Source: Tubiluchus corallicola (taxonomy: Eukaryota > Priapulida > Priapulimorpha > Priapulimorphida > Tubiluchidae). Taken from it: 64,000 bases of DNA. The stretch spans positions 124,001-188,000 of the forward strand of contig JAQGDQ010000130.1 in assembly GCA_030141605.1 (NCBI GenBank). Direction: 5' to 3'. The translations under genes were made by a program, and so were the position numbers. Positions 25,056 through 38,500 of this stretch are shown here, piece after piece (the first letter of the stretch is position 1; each line of letters begins with the position of its first letter). Under the pieces are notes generated by a model, which ran no database searches, was not told where the DNA came from, and saw only the letters and a list, made by a program, of their open reading frames with translations.

Positions 25056-25835
25056 TCATTTTCTTTATTGTGTAGGATTTTTTATTAAAACCACCAATTC
25101 TTCTCACTAAGAATAATTTCCTAGATCCTTACAAGCACTGTAATCAAGCGGTTATTACTTGTCACATTTTAATTTTAGTTAATATGAAAAGATGTCAAAA
25201 TATCACCAATTTGTGGGATTCTTTTTTCAGCAAGATGCTAACATCAAGTAGGGACCTGTCATTACAGGTCGACATTATTAACAAACTATTGTACTGGAAA
25301 TGAATTTGGTTATGTCAGAACTCAGAACATTGCAAAACAGTTTGTAAGGGCATATTAAAAAGGGAAAACCAGTTTGATAAGAACAGGATAGACTTAAATT
25401 TGACTATTGGTGTTGTTACTAAGAGGATTTACAAGCAAATTAGTGGAAAGTGCTCTGTTTGAAAAGTTTCAAATTGCAAGTATAGAGGGTGCTGTCACCT
25501 AAGAAGTAACACAACAGTTTCATGTTAAAGCAGTTAAGTATACATGGCAAATGATACTTTGACAATTAATTGATAATTATAAAATGCACTGACAAATGAT
25601 TTTTAAAAGTCTTCAATTCAAACGGTTTGGTACAAGTAAGTCACACAACTTGACAAATGCTGAGGGACAGTGCCTTGGAGTATGAAAAAAATTGACATCG
25701 TTACAAAGAAATAACTTGACTTTTTACAAGTACTGATTTGTACAAATGTCTCACAAACAAATAATCATGTAGTACAGTAACCCAGTTCAAATTACAACTC
25801 AAAAATAACTGCAATCAATTTTCAAGCAACATACA

Positions 25836-26470
25836 CATAATGGTACATAACCCCTGGGGACAGGGTGTGTGGCACAAACTATGAGTAATAGCACAGAACA
25901 ATTCATTACAGTCAAAAGTCTTGATACCACCTACTTTGGGACTGCAAAAACGTTGGCATTATAGCGAGTTTGGTATTATAACGAGGTGCATTAATATATA
26001 AATGTAGCAAGTCTATCATGACCTCTCTAAATTGGATATACAGGCACATATGCCTCGCACAGCTTGCAATCTTAAGAATATGACTGGAACAATGACTCAA
26101 GATCCTCCAAATCATATCGCAGATGTCTCACAAGCTTGTCTGCTGAATATTAATCAAGAGCATATTTTCCTTATTTTAGTGTTCATTCTGTCTTTCATGA
26201 TAGCTCCCAGTGTGTTTTGCAGCATTGAGGCTAGGTGAATTTTCCTGGCTACTCGGTTCAATCGAAAAAATCAATTCCAGTTTACAAGTCATTTGCTCCC
26301 ATTATATCTCTCAAAACTGCAATCTGTGTGAGATGCACGGGGATTCCACACAAAACTTTGACAGCATCATAGATTCTCTATTGTTTCAGCAATACTTTGA
26401 TGTAATAAATTTTTCTATACTATAATTCATTGTTTTTGTACCCACTGGTAAAAGGCTACGTACCACCCTT
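25836..26470. mobile_element. hAT-like element with long inverted repeats, copy 2
   Basis: Homologous to 18395-18903 along its length (for example CTCGCACAGCTTGCAATCTT, CTCAAAACTGCAATCTGTG). The right end, reverse-complemented, reads AGGGTGGTACGTAGCCTTTT. The left end is decayed. At 635 bases it is longer than copy 1 and more diverged. Confidence 0.65.
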
Positions 26471-28475
26471 ATGCATGAACAGAAAGCAACTAAAAGAATT
26501 TTAACTATTTCTTTTTCCAGTGTTGTAACTCAATAGCACAATTTACACAAAACTAACATTTATTCTGTCTGAAACTCTGAACGTTCACGATTATTTGTTA
26601 TGCACAGACGAGCATAAGTATTAACACTGCAAATGCTGAAAAACAAGAAGTGATAATTACGTTTCTCAAGAAGCATACAAGTTGGACGCATACACCCGAT
26701 TTTGTTTATTTGTTTCTCACTGTTGTATCTCAAAAAGATGTGGATAAATAAATTTACATAAGATTTTGTGGAAGGGTAGACTGTAACGCAACCAAAAACT
26801 GGGCAGATTTCGGCAATAGAGTAAAAATGGCAAATATTACAGATACTTTGTTATTGAATGATTATTGCTATTATCAGAGGAAACCAAGAATTTGGAAGTT
26901 TTGAGCCTTTGCAGTTTGTATATATAATATGCCTTCTTAATTACTCATAGACTACTGTAGTTCTATGAACTATAACTTACAACAGAGAATTGTTTTGTTT
27001 TAAAATAATGGGCAACTGTAAACCAATTTCTTTAAGAAAATATTTAGACGATACTGTGCTGCTGTGCACTTATCGAATAAGCATATCAAGTGTGGCAAAT
27101 CGAACACTATGTTCTAAAAAAATACATTCAGAGCCCCACAAAAAAATTTCGGCTAAACTGATCTCAGAAATTAACACTGATAGTATCAAAGGGATTCTGC
27201 GAGACAAAATATGAATTATTTGGGATATTAGTATAAAATGCCGAAGTTATACACCAAAACATTAGTTACGGCAGTTAGCAGACTTGTAGATGGTGCCTGA
27301 ATTATTTACAATTACTAGGCAGCAGAGTAGGTTGCATGTTACATTCAGCAAAACTGGTAAACCTCTACAGTGTGTACATATGAATGTCACACAGGTTTGA
27401 ATGGCAAAGATTGCACAAATACATTAATTTCATTACCACCCAGCCTAGTATTCATTTTATCTAATCTGCATCTTTATCTATAATACTAAATTATTCATGA
27501 AATGAATAATATTCACTAGGGAATGTAAAATTTCATAGTGCTTGTTAAAAACCATGCAGAAATTATTCTTAGTCTTTGAATTTTTTCTTTAATGAGGTAC
27601 AGATGCACGACTGAAGTAATTAAGTTTCCTGGCTATTGCTTAGCAACACAATTTTTTCAACTATAATTTTGCAAACAACCTGAGACAAAACCATTCTCCG
27701 ATACTTAGCGAACAAAAATTAATAACAACGAAATAAGCACACGAATTAAAAAAACATCAAAAAACAATGCAATAACTGTGTGGTATTATCAGCACCAATA
27801 TATTTGTAATTACAGTTTATAATTCTCTTTAAAGTTGAAAGGAGAGAATTTTCTTGCGACGACACGTGAAAAGAACAGGACTTCTGTATTAGTTATTAGC
27901 TGAAAAACCGGTAATGATCAGTTACATATATACACTGACTAGTCGCTTTGTCGATAGGATGATAATCTCTTGAAAAATGACTAACACAAAATATAACTTT
28001 TAGTAAATAGTGAGCGTTCATTATAATTGCTATTTACAAGAAAAGTTGACTTTGTTTCGCTGCAGATGGCGTTATCATCTTATGAACAGCATGGCAATAA
28101 ACACGGTCCATGTTACCATGTAATGTGTAAACGTTCACATAGAACATAACCACCGTTGTTTCACTTGCCTCTGCGAAGCAAACCAATGAATTTATAATCT
28201 ATACTTCAGAAAAATGTAGTTCACATGAAATGAAAATTTTACACCTAGTAACCTGCTCACTTCACAACCAGCCTGTCACAAACAGGATCAAAATGCGATC
28301 TGCTCTACATTTCCACAAGTCTAAACCCTCATTATTCTGCACAAAATTATAGTAACGAAGACAGATTAACATACACACAAGTTTAATTGTCAGTTGTTGT
28401 AGTTATTCTGAACATTTGCACAACAAAAGTTCACAGCAAGTCGGGGGGAGGGAGGCATTGTTTATGTGCGGAATG
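26471..28475. other. Downstream flank / probable 3' UTR of the MARCH gene
   Basis: AT-rich without a coding signal. Part of it next to 28475 must be 3' UTR, but I cannot fix the polyadenylation site. TTTATT (AATAAA on the minus strand) occurs near 26704, and again near 26561. Confidence 0.4.
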
Positions 28476-28895
28476 CTATAGTAGTTCAGTTTCTTGCTGA
28501 CATGAACCAGACCTATCATTTCGATTAGTATTATTAGTTCCTCCTACAGCCCCGTCTTTTTCCTTTTCCTTTTTGTCTTCTGACGACTTTCGACGGCGTT
28601 TTTCCGGACAGTTTTGAATGTATATCACTCTATTATATGCGCGCCATCGTCGACACAGTTGAACGTACATTTTGCACTGAACGTACATGAACACTAACCC
28701 GCCAGTGAATCCTATGGCAACCACGATGAGTTTCGTCCAGAATGGCCATTTGAGAATACCGGCGGCTATTTCCTCGGTAGTTCTGTCAATGAGGACGTAC
28801 AGAGACCATATGACACATGTTATAGCCACTATGTGAAAGCTGACAGAGCATAGCACCTTGCGTCGTTCTACTGATGTCATATCTAGTTTCTCCCA
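28476..28895 (-). CDS. MARCHF1/8: MARCHF1/8-type membrane E3 ubiquitin ligase, terminal exon (both membrane segments)
   Basis: 420 bases: 139 codons plus the TAG stop at 28476-28478. It follows acceptor TTTTAG and reads [17 protein letters not shown]. Two hydrophobic spans follow, [18 protein letters not shown] and [17 protein letters not shown], separated by the short [19 protein letters not shown] loop. The family topology places both ends in the cytosol. After the second span comes [12 protein letters not shown], also typical of MARCHF1/8. The tail is lysine-rich and then Asn/Ser/Gly-rich, ending ETELL. MARCH1/8 enzymes ubiquitinate membrane proteins in endosomes and at the plasma membrane. 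Here the whole membrane region is in one exon. The tail after NCPE is lineage-specific and I recognise no motif in it. Confidence 0.95.
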   Translation of the reverse strand, partial: WEKLDMTSVERRKVLCSVSFHIVAITCVIWSLYVLIDRTTEEIAAGILKWPFWTKLIVVAIGFTGGLVFMYVQCKMYVQLCRRWRAYNRVIYIQNCPEKRRRKSSEDKKEKEKDGAVGGTNNTNRNDRSGSCQQETELL

Positions 28896-30299
28896 CTAAA
28901 ACAAGAAAGTACCAAAAGTTACTTACTACTTTATTAAACCAAAAATACAAGAAGAAAATAAACTAAGTATCAGGTAAAAAAGTGTACCATAAACAAAAAA
29001 GGGCTTCCAAACAAAAAAGATATTGTAAACATTTGCATCCCTCTTAATTTTGTGGTACATTGGGGTGAGAGAAACACTGCCAGATACTAGAGGCCTAAAA
29101 TGGGAGCCAACGAAACGATTTCTGTGCTTAATTTGCATTCCAAACAATTTTGCCAAAAATTTGCATAAAATAAAGATAAAAAATGTGTAAGCAGCTACTA
29201 AAGTACTAAACAGTGCACAATGTACAAAAGTTACACAAAAACCAGATTATAGAAGTTTAACAAAGACGAACAGTTTTAAGACATTGCTATTTTAGATTGC
29301 AACTTTGGTTTGCATATTTATCTATCTTATGCTTTCTAAACCAAACTTGGCTGAAAGGGACAAAGCGCAAAATATCTGAATTAAGCCTGCACTTAAAACA
29401 AAGGCCTTTTTTGGACTACAAGTCAAATGCCATCACTGCTATACCTGGCATTTCCTTCCTTTAGGCCAGGCTTGGTTTCAAAAATTTAATTGTTGGGGAT
29501 TTCTTCCAATGTTAGTAATAACCTTCCAATCAAGACTACAAGTAATTATTAAACAAAAAAGAGTTTTTGTGACAGTGAAACTGTTACTATAAAAACAGCA
29601 AAATACTCTTGAAAACTTCTAACTAAAACTTATACACAACTCTACACTCAGTAACGAATGTATCCTGCAGCATCTTACACAAGGATGGGCAGTGTCTCTG
29701 ATTTTTCCACCACAGTGAGTATGACTACACAATTTTCAAGTAATGCAAATTATCCAGCTTGAAGAGAACTAAAATGTGTAGCTATCTCTTTAATACATGC
29801 TATAGAAAAATGAACAGAAACACTATAAACCACTACCTTAAAAAGTTAAATATTTTTGAAATCATGTGCAAATTAAACACAGTCACACAACTTGTCCTTG
29901 ATGTTTTAAGGTTGCATGATTTTTGGAGCTAATTAGTTACACACACAGCTAAATACGTCAAGTTAAGACACACTAAAGGATAGGCAAAAAAAGATAAATT
30001 TACTGCATGAAATAAAAATAATAATGCAGTAATTGGAAATCACCAGTTAATTGGTGTGACAATTTCTAGCCTTATCCTGAATGTCCCACTTCCAAAATCG
30101 ATGACTTGAAAACATGTATATTTTCATGTCACCTGAAAAAACCTTAAAAATTGGTAGTACAATTATGTTTTGTTTTTGCAGTTTTTTAGCCAACGTGTTG
30201 ATAGGTTGGAGAGGCCTTTAAAATGGCACTATGGTTACATGTCACAAAACAACAGAATTTAAGCAGGAAAGCAAATCATCTCATCCAAATGAACATTAC
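28896..30299 (-). other. Intron between the two MARCH coding exons
   Basis: 1404 bases of AT-rich intron bounded by GTAATG and TTTTAG on the minus strand. I see no other gene, RNA or clear repeat in it. Confidence 0.85.
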
Positions 30300-30626
30300 C
30301 GTTTTAAAAGGCTTAATCTTCGTCTGCATTGCAAAGTTGAATTTACAAAGTTCACAACTTTTCGTGTCTGAGCTCTTTATCCACTGCTGTAGGCACTCTT
30401 GATGCACCCATTTCAGTGTCCCGGAACAATAACACGGAGATATCAATGGCATCACCTCATCCCCCTCACAGTGGCATATGCGACATATGTCAACTCCAGT
30501 CGTGGTGGATGAGGCAGATTCTAACTTGTCCGCATGCTCGGACAGAGGGCCTGGCTTAGCAGTCGCAGAGTTCGTTTCTAGCGTGATCACCTCCATTGGG
30601 CATAACTCGCCGGGCTGCAGCATCTC
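30300..30626 (-). CDS. MARCHF1/8: MARCHF1/8-type E3 ubiquitin ligase, RING-CH exon
   Basis: 327 bases in phase 0. From the methionine at 30623 there are 108 codons before the donor ACG|GTAATG. A Ser/Thr-rich head (residues 1-45) is followed by a complete RING-CH (C4HC3) domain: C47/C50 in ICRIC, C64/C66 in SPCYC, H74/C77 in VHQEC, and C90/C93 in [23 protein letters not shown] is near-identical to vertebrate MARCH1/8. It joins the 28476-28895 exon with no frame change, giving 247 residues from this methionine. The exon is open to its acceptor (CCCTAG) and starts GAG ATG. Translation may begin here, or in an upstream exon (see 43358-43419). The reactive architecture is complete, so the ligase should be active (inference). 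Confidence 0.95.
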
Positions 30627-32159
30627 CTAGGGAAATAATAAAAATCAAAAATCATATTGATAGTTTAGCAATGACACACAAGCAAAGTATACAAGAAAAG
30701 CATTTACAACAGCAAAGCATAGGCCTAATTATTACCATAATGAAACTGTAAAAATGGTCTGGATTTTTCAGTGAAAACTTAATTTAAAAGCCCTTACAAC
30801 TCTATCAGCAACTTCTATCAACTGCTTTTTATAAAAACCACAATGCTGGGTACATTTTAGAACTAACACAACAGACATCTGTACGCAGCGTTTTATGGAG
30901 TCTCCCGGGGTTAGCTTTCTATAAACTCACTGCCTCAGTTCACACAAGACACCTCAGGCAAAGTTATTTTGCTTCACACTAGCAATTTCACAAAAGACTT
31001 GAGCGAAACTGATTAGTTGACCAGTTTTATACAACTTCATGCATTGCTAATACATCACGAACCTGTTAACATTTTAACATCTGCACTATTTTGTAAACAG
31101 TTTATGAACCACCTGAACTCATAGTAGCGAAATCTATATCGCAAAAAAACAAAGATTAATATCAAACATAAACCCCTGTGATTTAACATTTTGCACATAC
31201 ATATGTAACACATATTAAGTGAAATAAATATGGCGCAAAAATGCGATAAGCACCACAAAAAATCTTTAATTGCAAGATTAATTACAAATTTGATATCAAC
31301 AATATTTGTATGTGTGTATCTGAGATCTCCATTACAGGTCCCAAAACAAAGTACCAAATACCGCTTGTTATTTTTGTTATCACTTATTTGGTAGTAGTAC
31401 AATACACAATACATTCAGAAGTACAAATACATAAATTTCTACTCCTAAATGTACAAATAAATTTACAAGTAGTACAAATGACAAAAGTACAATTATACAA
31501 TTAGCGCAACAGTAACAAAATTTTGATAATTAACAAGCTAGTACATATGTTAAACAATAGTTAATTTCCTGACTATTTAAACCAGGTAAAGGCTATCATA
31601 CAACAGTAATTCTTTGGCAACTGATTAACAATGTCTCTTTTTCTGACACGGCAGTTATATTTGATTCTTAATTATATTACATGTGTCCATTGTTGAATTA
31701 AAAACAACATTTATATAGACTGCTGATTTAGCATAGCTTAAAACAAAGAGGTGATGACAAATTACTTAAAAGCATTATTGGTACAAGCCTTTATTGTTGG
31801 TACGTATGGATCGACCATAATAGCAACTAAGACATAAGAACGGTAGGGACGGAAGAATAAGGTTTACTTCAGTGACAAAATGTAATAAAAACCTCAATTT
31901 GTACAGTAACTATACGGGTATGGAGTACTGATACTGTACTAGCTCACTACAACACATTTACTGGCTCACCACAGTAGTCAGTTGTGCAATCATTTCTCAC
32001 CCACTCCCCAACGCAATGCAAGGCTTCTGTGGTTGCTATGGTAACACTGCAAATGCTGCATAATAACCGGCTTAGATGTGGAAATCAAAAAGAATATCTC
32101 AGTGGCTGAGATTTAAAGTGAATAACAATAATATCGCGTTGGTCTTATTTCCAAAGAAG

Positions 32160-32720
32160 TCATAGAAGCCAAGCAGCAGGAAGCAACGAGCGCCCAGCAA
32201 AAAATAACAACAGCTGCTCGAACTGAGAAATCTCGCTTTGGGAATGTACAGGCCGATCGGAAAAAGTAACATCAGCATGCAGTTGTTCTAGCTGCACAAA
32301 ATAACTTCTGAATTGAGAACTGGTGACGTTCAGCACATATAGGGTGAAAACGAAAAAACTATTACCAACTGTTTCAATTGCATTCAGGGAACGCCAGGAT
32401 GTGAGTTTAATAACTCTCATTCATTACGGTGTCAGGGCGAAATGTTAAACAGTGACGCATCAAGGTCGTCAAATTTGCCATATCTTTTGTGCGTCAAGAT
32501 GTCCTCTTTTGCGTTGAAGCTTCAGTTTCATAAGCCTGCGGTTTTTTCAGTTTTCATTAAGAGAATTCAGGTTGCAACTTGACACTAACTGACACAAAAG
32601 ACACGCACACACAGACAAACAGTCTTCTTGCTGACAGAAAAGCAACAGATACAGCGTCATAAGTAAAGATACGCCATCACGTGTTACGTGACACTGTTAC
32701 GCATTACCAAGTCAACAAAA
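32160..32720. promoter_or_regulatory. CpG-containing patch, possible alternative promoter
   Basis: This part of the MARCH upstream intron is less AT-rich, with GAACGCC, GGTGACGTTC, AGTGACGCATCAAGG and a palindromic CACGTG at about 32677. On the plus strand it ends with CTGGAAAG|GTAAGATA near 32729, which looks like a 5' splice site. It may be an alternative start for MARCH or a plus-strand transcript. No open frame here is convincing. Weak evidence. Confidence 0.2.
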
Positions 32721-34339
32721 CTGGAAAGGTAAGATATTTAAACAAAGCAACATTTTGATGTACCAAGCAGCAGGCCTAGCCGCCTACCGTATTATCAAAA
32801 TGATCACTAACGTTCAGTCATAATCGTAATTTCCCCTCCCGTAATCAAACACTCACAGCCATAGATTACTGAACAGTCTTCAACACATGGTCGACAGGAC
32901 AGAAGGAAATTATTTCAATTAAGCTAAATTTATATCATTACGTTCTCATCATTCTTTCTTTGACCTTGTTGTATAATGCTGCCACCTACAGACACTTTTC
33001 TTACAATGGGAAAATCTTGCTCTTTAATCTTTTAAATTCAAATTCAGTTTATCTGACTCTTCAGGGTACATGTATGCATATTGTCTAACCTTTTTTCATA
33101 CCTGAACTAGCTTCACATGTATTTCCAAGCTGTAATCATGTAGACAGATACTTCAAACTCAATATATGTGTATTTTTTATTCTTCGAGGCACACGCATAT
33201 TTCAATAATTAGGGGTGTAGCACCCATTAGTCGAATCCCTACACAGCGCGCCCATTTATGTTCGTGGACACCTCCTTAGACAAAGAAAATGAAAGTGAAG
33301 CTTAAGCGTCCCCTGGGGGGGACAAGGATGAGCCATGGCTTTTAAAAGCAAATTATGAAAGCGATTTATCATAATTTTTAACGTATCCAGACTTAAACGG
33401 GACGTTATTAAAATCCGCTCTAAAATCGCCATTCCCGAAGCAGTTATTCTGAAACACTTTAGTTGCATTTGCTACATAACGTTTGAATATAGCCTGTTTA
33501 TAGTGATATTTCTTTAGATAGCAATTTTGTTATACAATACCGTAGCATCGTTGTTCAATAAGTACCTGGTTTTCAGGGGATCAGTCACTAGGGACTGGTA
33601 CGTCTGACTGGTACCTTAGGCATAACCTGTCAGTCTTCCAAAAACCAAGAAAATCAATAAGCAAGACAACTAAATCATTCTAATGTGCAGAAGCAAAGGG
33701 TGTACACCATCAACTACCAAAGACTGACAAACCGACACACTGAGCACATTTACTGCCACAACTAGAAAAATAAACAGGAGCTTGGTGTGTGAACGTTCCT
33801 GAACAGGAAGAAAAATGCTACAAACAACATGTCCAACCAGCCTAGCAGTTAAGGACATGGAACACCAGGCACGATCTAGCAGATTTAGCAGCTTAGAATG
33901 TGGTCGTTTAGCGTTAACTCAGAAAAATTTTAAAAGCTTTTAATTATTCCTAACGAACTGGCAGTCAACCGTATATTAAAACAATCCACACGTAACCACT
34001 TGAAAATTTACGAATTATTACAAAGCTGGGAAGGAAAAGTTAACTAGCCGTGAAACTTAATGAATTGGAATCTTGCAAAACTACCGTCATCAAATTATAT
34101 AACCATAAATGCATAAAAAAAAGAACCAACATCATTACCAAATGGACGCTGACTGCGTCATTCATGGCAAAATTCTAAAAAACCACGGATCTTGTACAAA
34201 GAGTAACACCAGTGAATTGCATATTTTTCTATTTCTGACACAAAAACTAGAAAGTAAAACTATTGCACATAAAAATACAAATTGGAAAGGATTTTGTTTT
34301 TGTTTAAAGATTGGCACTCTTGTACTCAATGACAAGCTC

Positions 34340-34452
34340 TCCGCCCCCAAGACAGGCAGACACAGCAGACGCAGAGCTTTTATTTCAGAATTCTGCCCGC
34401 CCGATGTCTACAATAGACACGCGGGCAAAGATGATGATGATGATGATGACAA
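34340..34452 (+). mobile_element. GAT-tailed interspersed repeat, copy 3
   Basis: The core CAGAATTCTGCCCGCCCGAT, then GTCTACAATAGACACGCGGG, is followed by seven GAT units. It is the same family as the copies near 3.2, 12.5 and 51 kb. GCCCGCCC and the later GCGGGC could pair as a small hairpin just before the tail. Confidence 0.6.
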
Positions 34453-35397
34453 GGTCTACTACACTGCTTAATAAATGTGGCAGGGCCGGAATCTAGATGA
34501 TCAAAAATAGTCCTAATTGAAAGTAATTTTCCTGAAGGTCAGTCACCCACCCATTTACTAACCAGATTCAGTCTGCTTAAGTACCTAGGTTTGCTCACTA
34601 ACTACATACACTGTGAACACCATACGCAATTAAACATTAAGATGTTCCTATAGAAAAGCAAGCAAAATAACATTGCACTAGTTGAAACAAAGTAGCTTGT
34701 AGTGGAAATAGAAACACACAAAAAACAAGTATAAATTGTGCTCATTTAAAATTAAATGTCAGACGCCACCAGTAATTACATACTGTCATGCACACTGCAT
34801 GCACGCGCGTAGGGGTACCCACACGGATGCACGAAAACACACCCAAGCACTAAGAGTGCCATTTATATCGCGCCCCGACATTTACAAAGCAACAAAAACT
34901 TTACAAATTACCATTATTTTTGAAACGAGTTGCTGCTCATATTGCAAGTAATTTTGTTAAGTGGTAGAGTTGGAAATAACTCGGCAGACAGTAATCTAAC
35001 TGGTGATCACAATGTGCATTAATGTAAAGTTAATAACGTGCGCAATTTCAGTTAAGTAACGTTTTCACTTTCAATTAAACGCGATGAAACGCAATTAGGA
35101 GTTATAGGGACTGTAAATGATGTAACCTTTGAGCTTGGCTTCTCTCGTACAACAGACAGTTTTCTCTGAAAATAACATAGTAGACATTTTACAACTCATA
35201 CTTTAAAAATGCCAAATTGGTAGGTCACTCTGACCAGCTCTAAACATTACATGATGACTTTTAGAAAGACCACGAAAAAGACGCCATGTCGGTTTATTTC
35301 TGCGTGGCAGCTGTGACTCATTTGCTATACTGCTTCAACTATTTCTCAACTATGTTGCTTATAATAGCATTCAGCAGTCCATGATCCACTATTCACA

Positions 35398-35588
35398 AAC
35401 AGTGAGGTGATGATGTTAACTGCCCATTGTTCTCCAGCAATGATGTGATGATGTCAGCAGCCCATTGTTCTCCAGTAAAGAAGTGACAGTGTTAGCAGCC
35501 ATTGTTCTCTAGCAATGAGGTAATGATGTTTGCAGTAGACTTTTCTCTAGCAGCGAGGCGCCAATGTCAGCAACTCATTGTTCTCTAA
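35398..35588. repeat. Minisatellite, unit about 43 bases, 4-5 copies
   Basis: A unit containing CCCATTGTTCTCCAGCAATG, then AGGTGATGATGTTA, repeats with substitutions. Anchors TTGTTCTC occur at about 35428, 35466, 35503 and 35579, with a degenerate TTTTCTC at about 35541. Confidence 0.8.
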
Positions 35589-38500
35589 GCCATTTTATTA
35601 TAACAAACCAAAGAGTTTGCAAAGCGAACAAGATAATTTTATACATAAGCCCACTGATAAGGAGAACCAGTCTACAATACATCATTTACTGTCAAAAAAG
35701 GTTGAAAAAACACAAGACCTGAAGAAAGGGAACAGCATTCGTGACAGCCGTCAAAATACGGAAACCATCGAAGCAATTCTAACTTTGAGCCGACATTGAA
35801 GATTTCTGCAGAAAGCAAACAGGCAGAAAGTCATTTGAAGAGACCAAACCACTTCTTGTGTTCTTAATGAAACTGTTCCAGCTGCTAGTTATGAACAGAA
35901 TTTGACCACTTATTGGATTTAATGAGCGTCTCCGGCAGTCTCGGTCTGGGGTATATATAACAGTATTGATTACGATAGCCTGCCGTGCAAGTGTGCAGAG
36001 CAGATAGGCAGGAATGTAGTGAAAATCTCCCACTACTACACACAGGATTATGGCCTACTGTAGCTCCCAGAAAGCTGCGCTTCAGGAAATTTATAATACG
36101 CACTTTTTTTTCTCAAAATTTCTTGCATTTCTAAACTTGAGCAGCTGTTATCTCCAAGCCCAACGAAGCCACGAATGAACTTAGAAGTAAATCTAGTGAT
36201 TACAGACCCGATCAATTTTGGCCATAAAGTGCTGGTGGCGTTGACAAGTTTGCGTTAATGAAAATGATTGCACGTCTACAGCCATGACTACTGTAGTAAT
36301 TTGTCACATTAATAGAGAAAATGTGTGGCATACAAACTTCTACAGCAATCAACAATGAACTACTGATCGCCTAGAATAGTTTCAGTATTGCTTTGCAATG
36401 CACTGCAGAACTGCTGATAACCTAGAATAGTTCCTATACGTCACTAATGTCCACAGTACACTGAAGACGAAAATCAAGAAATCACGCTGAAAGTTAGATA
36501 TCACCAGCAAGTTAAATACGAATTATCTGCAACAGTACTTCATTTATCTATCATCTGTTTCAACAGTTAGATCTAATAAGATCAAACTAATATCATTTAT
36601 TAGCTGAAAACAGTGTCTCCTGACTCCTGAGTGTACAATGTATTCGTGTAAAGTCGAGCAGCCCCTTAACGACAGAAAAATTCGTTTTACAAGATTTCAG
36701 AAACAAGATGGATCAATGTTTTGGCATGAGCCGTTTGGCTACAATTTTCTGCTAACAACAGAACCCTTTTAGCTTCCATTGTGCTTTTTGTAAAACGGTT
36801 TTATAGCGACCTTTTCTGCAAAAGCATTTGGTTATTGCAAGAGTTGCGAGGTCATGTTTTGGCGAAAAAATTAAGAAATATAATTTCACTAGAACGTCTA
36901 GCGAAACACAAAACATAAAATATATTGTCTTGAGGAGGAAGTACTGCATTATACAGTCTTTCGGCATAAATTTTAGTACTATATACCAAGATAAACAAAA
37001 AACTAACCAAGCAATAAAGAATTACTTAACATTATTTGGGCACTTATTGGGCACCGTCTATTTATTTTTGGACAGCAAATGTAGTGCAATGATCTAATAA
37101 TTATACATGTACACATTCTAGGGCTTGCTCACATGGTTGGTTAAACATAAATGTAGAATTGCCAAGAGTAGCGCTGGCTCTAACACCCTGAAAAAGCGTG
37201 AAAGAATATCTCAAGTTGATCAACAGATTATTTATGTAAACTTCATCTTCATACTTTTTGAAAGATGGTCTAAGGTCACTTCTAGGTGCGTCACTTGTGG
37301 GCTAAAAACTATAAAAATTACCAACCAATGACTTGCAATTGCCATCTGTGATCTTCAGACTTCAAGTGACCTTTGATGTCACCTAAGCTTACATGAGTTA
37401 ATTAGTTGAACTTGCCCCAAATCAAGCTTTCAGAAGATAAGCCATGCTCACATATATCAAAATCAAATTTTTCAACATCGTTCCCCCTCTCAAAATCCAC
37501 ACCCATAAGTTCTTGGACACTTAACTGTACCTTGCTGAAAGCTTTTATGCAATACATCCTTAAAGCACACTTTGCACATTGTACATTAAAGCTTACATGT
37601 TAGCCCCACTTCACTAGAAACCTATCACTAAACATGCCAATACCGTGAAAATGGTCCAGAATTGCTAGAAAGTCAAAGTCGTCACAGTCCGATGGCTTGA
37701 CCAATGTCCAGATTAAGGGAAACTCTGACCTGATATAGACACAAGTCGCATATATGAACACTTGTAAATTTTCTAACGCAGAACTCCTAAATATCTTAAA
37801 CTAGTTTAAATAAAGGTCTTGTGAACATTATCCCCTGCTATCGATAACTACAGTGGAACCATGACGTAAATGATAACGAGAAAACGATCAAAATACCCTT
37901 CTAACTGTGATTGCAAGGTGTTTTCCTTTTATCAGCAACTTCTTTCAGGAGAAAGGTACTTACAGTTCGCAATTTTGATTTACAGTCTAAGATTAGAATG
38001 TTTAGTTAGACGCCAAATATTATCCAAGTTGTTATGGCAACGCGTTGTACTTGAAAAGCCCCAGAGCAACACCCTTAGAAATCAATTCACGTAATATGTT
38101 ATCACACTTAGTTTTTCCTCACACGCTTGTATCAAAATAAAATTAATCATCGGAATTAAATTGCAATTTAGCACAAACGTGACTGAAAAATGACAAAGCA
38201 GCTACGTTGTTACGCATGCAAAACAAAAGTTCATGCTTTGAGATAATGGTCAAATGTTTGCTTTTTTACACAAATCGCCACATGTAAGGCCAATGTCCCT
38301 CAGGGTTGCAGAGCTGTAGTAAGAAGGTGAAAATATTAAAGGGCAGTCGAGAAAAAATAGAATTCTTGTAACTAACTAACTAGTGATGGAGGTATCTGTT
38401 AATGTTATGGTTGTTATTATTCTTCTTTGCTTTTTATTTTATTTGTTTACTAAAAATAGTATTAAAATCAGAGGTTAGTGGCAGGACAGAATAAGTTGTT

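Noticed and set aside
32160-32420. 86-codon minus-strand frame in the CpG patch
   Set aside because: No homology that I recognise and no good splice donor in phase; better explained as open sequence within a promoter-like stretch.
35779-36103. Overlapping minus-strand frames of 72 and 84 codons
   Set aside because: No recognisable motif, no splice context, and neither frame is favoured by codon use. Possibly an old repeat, but unsupported.
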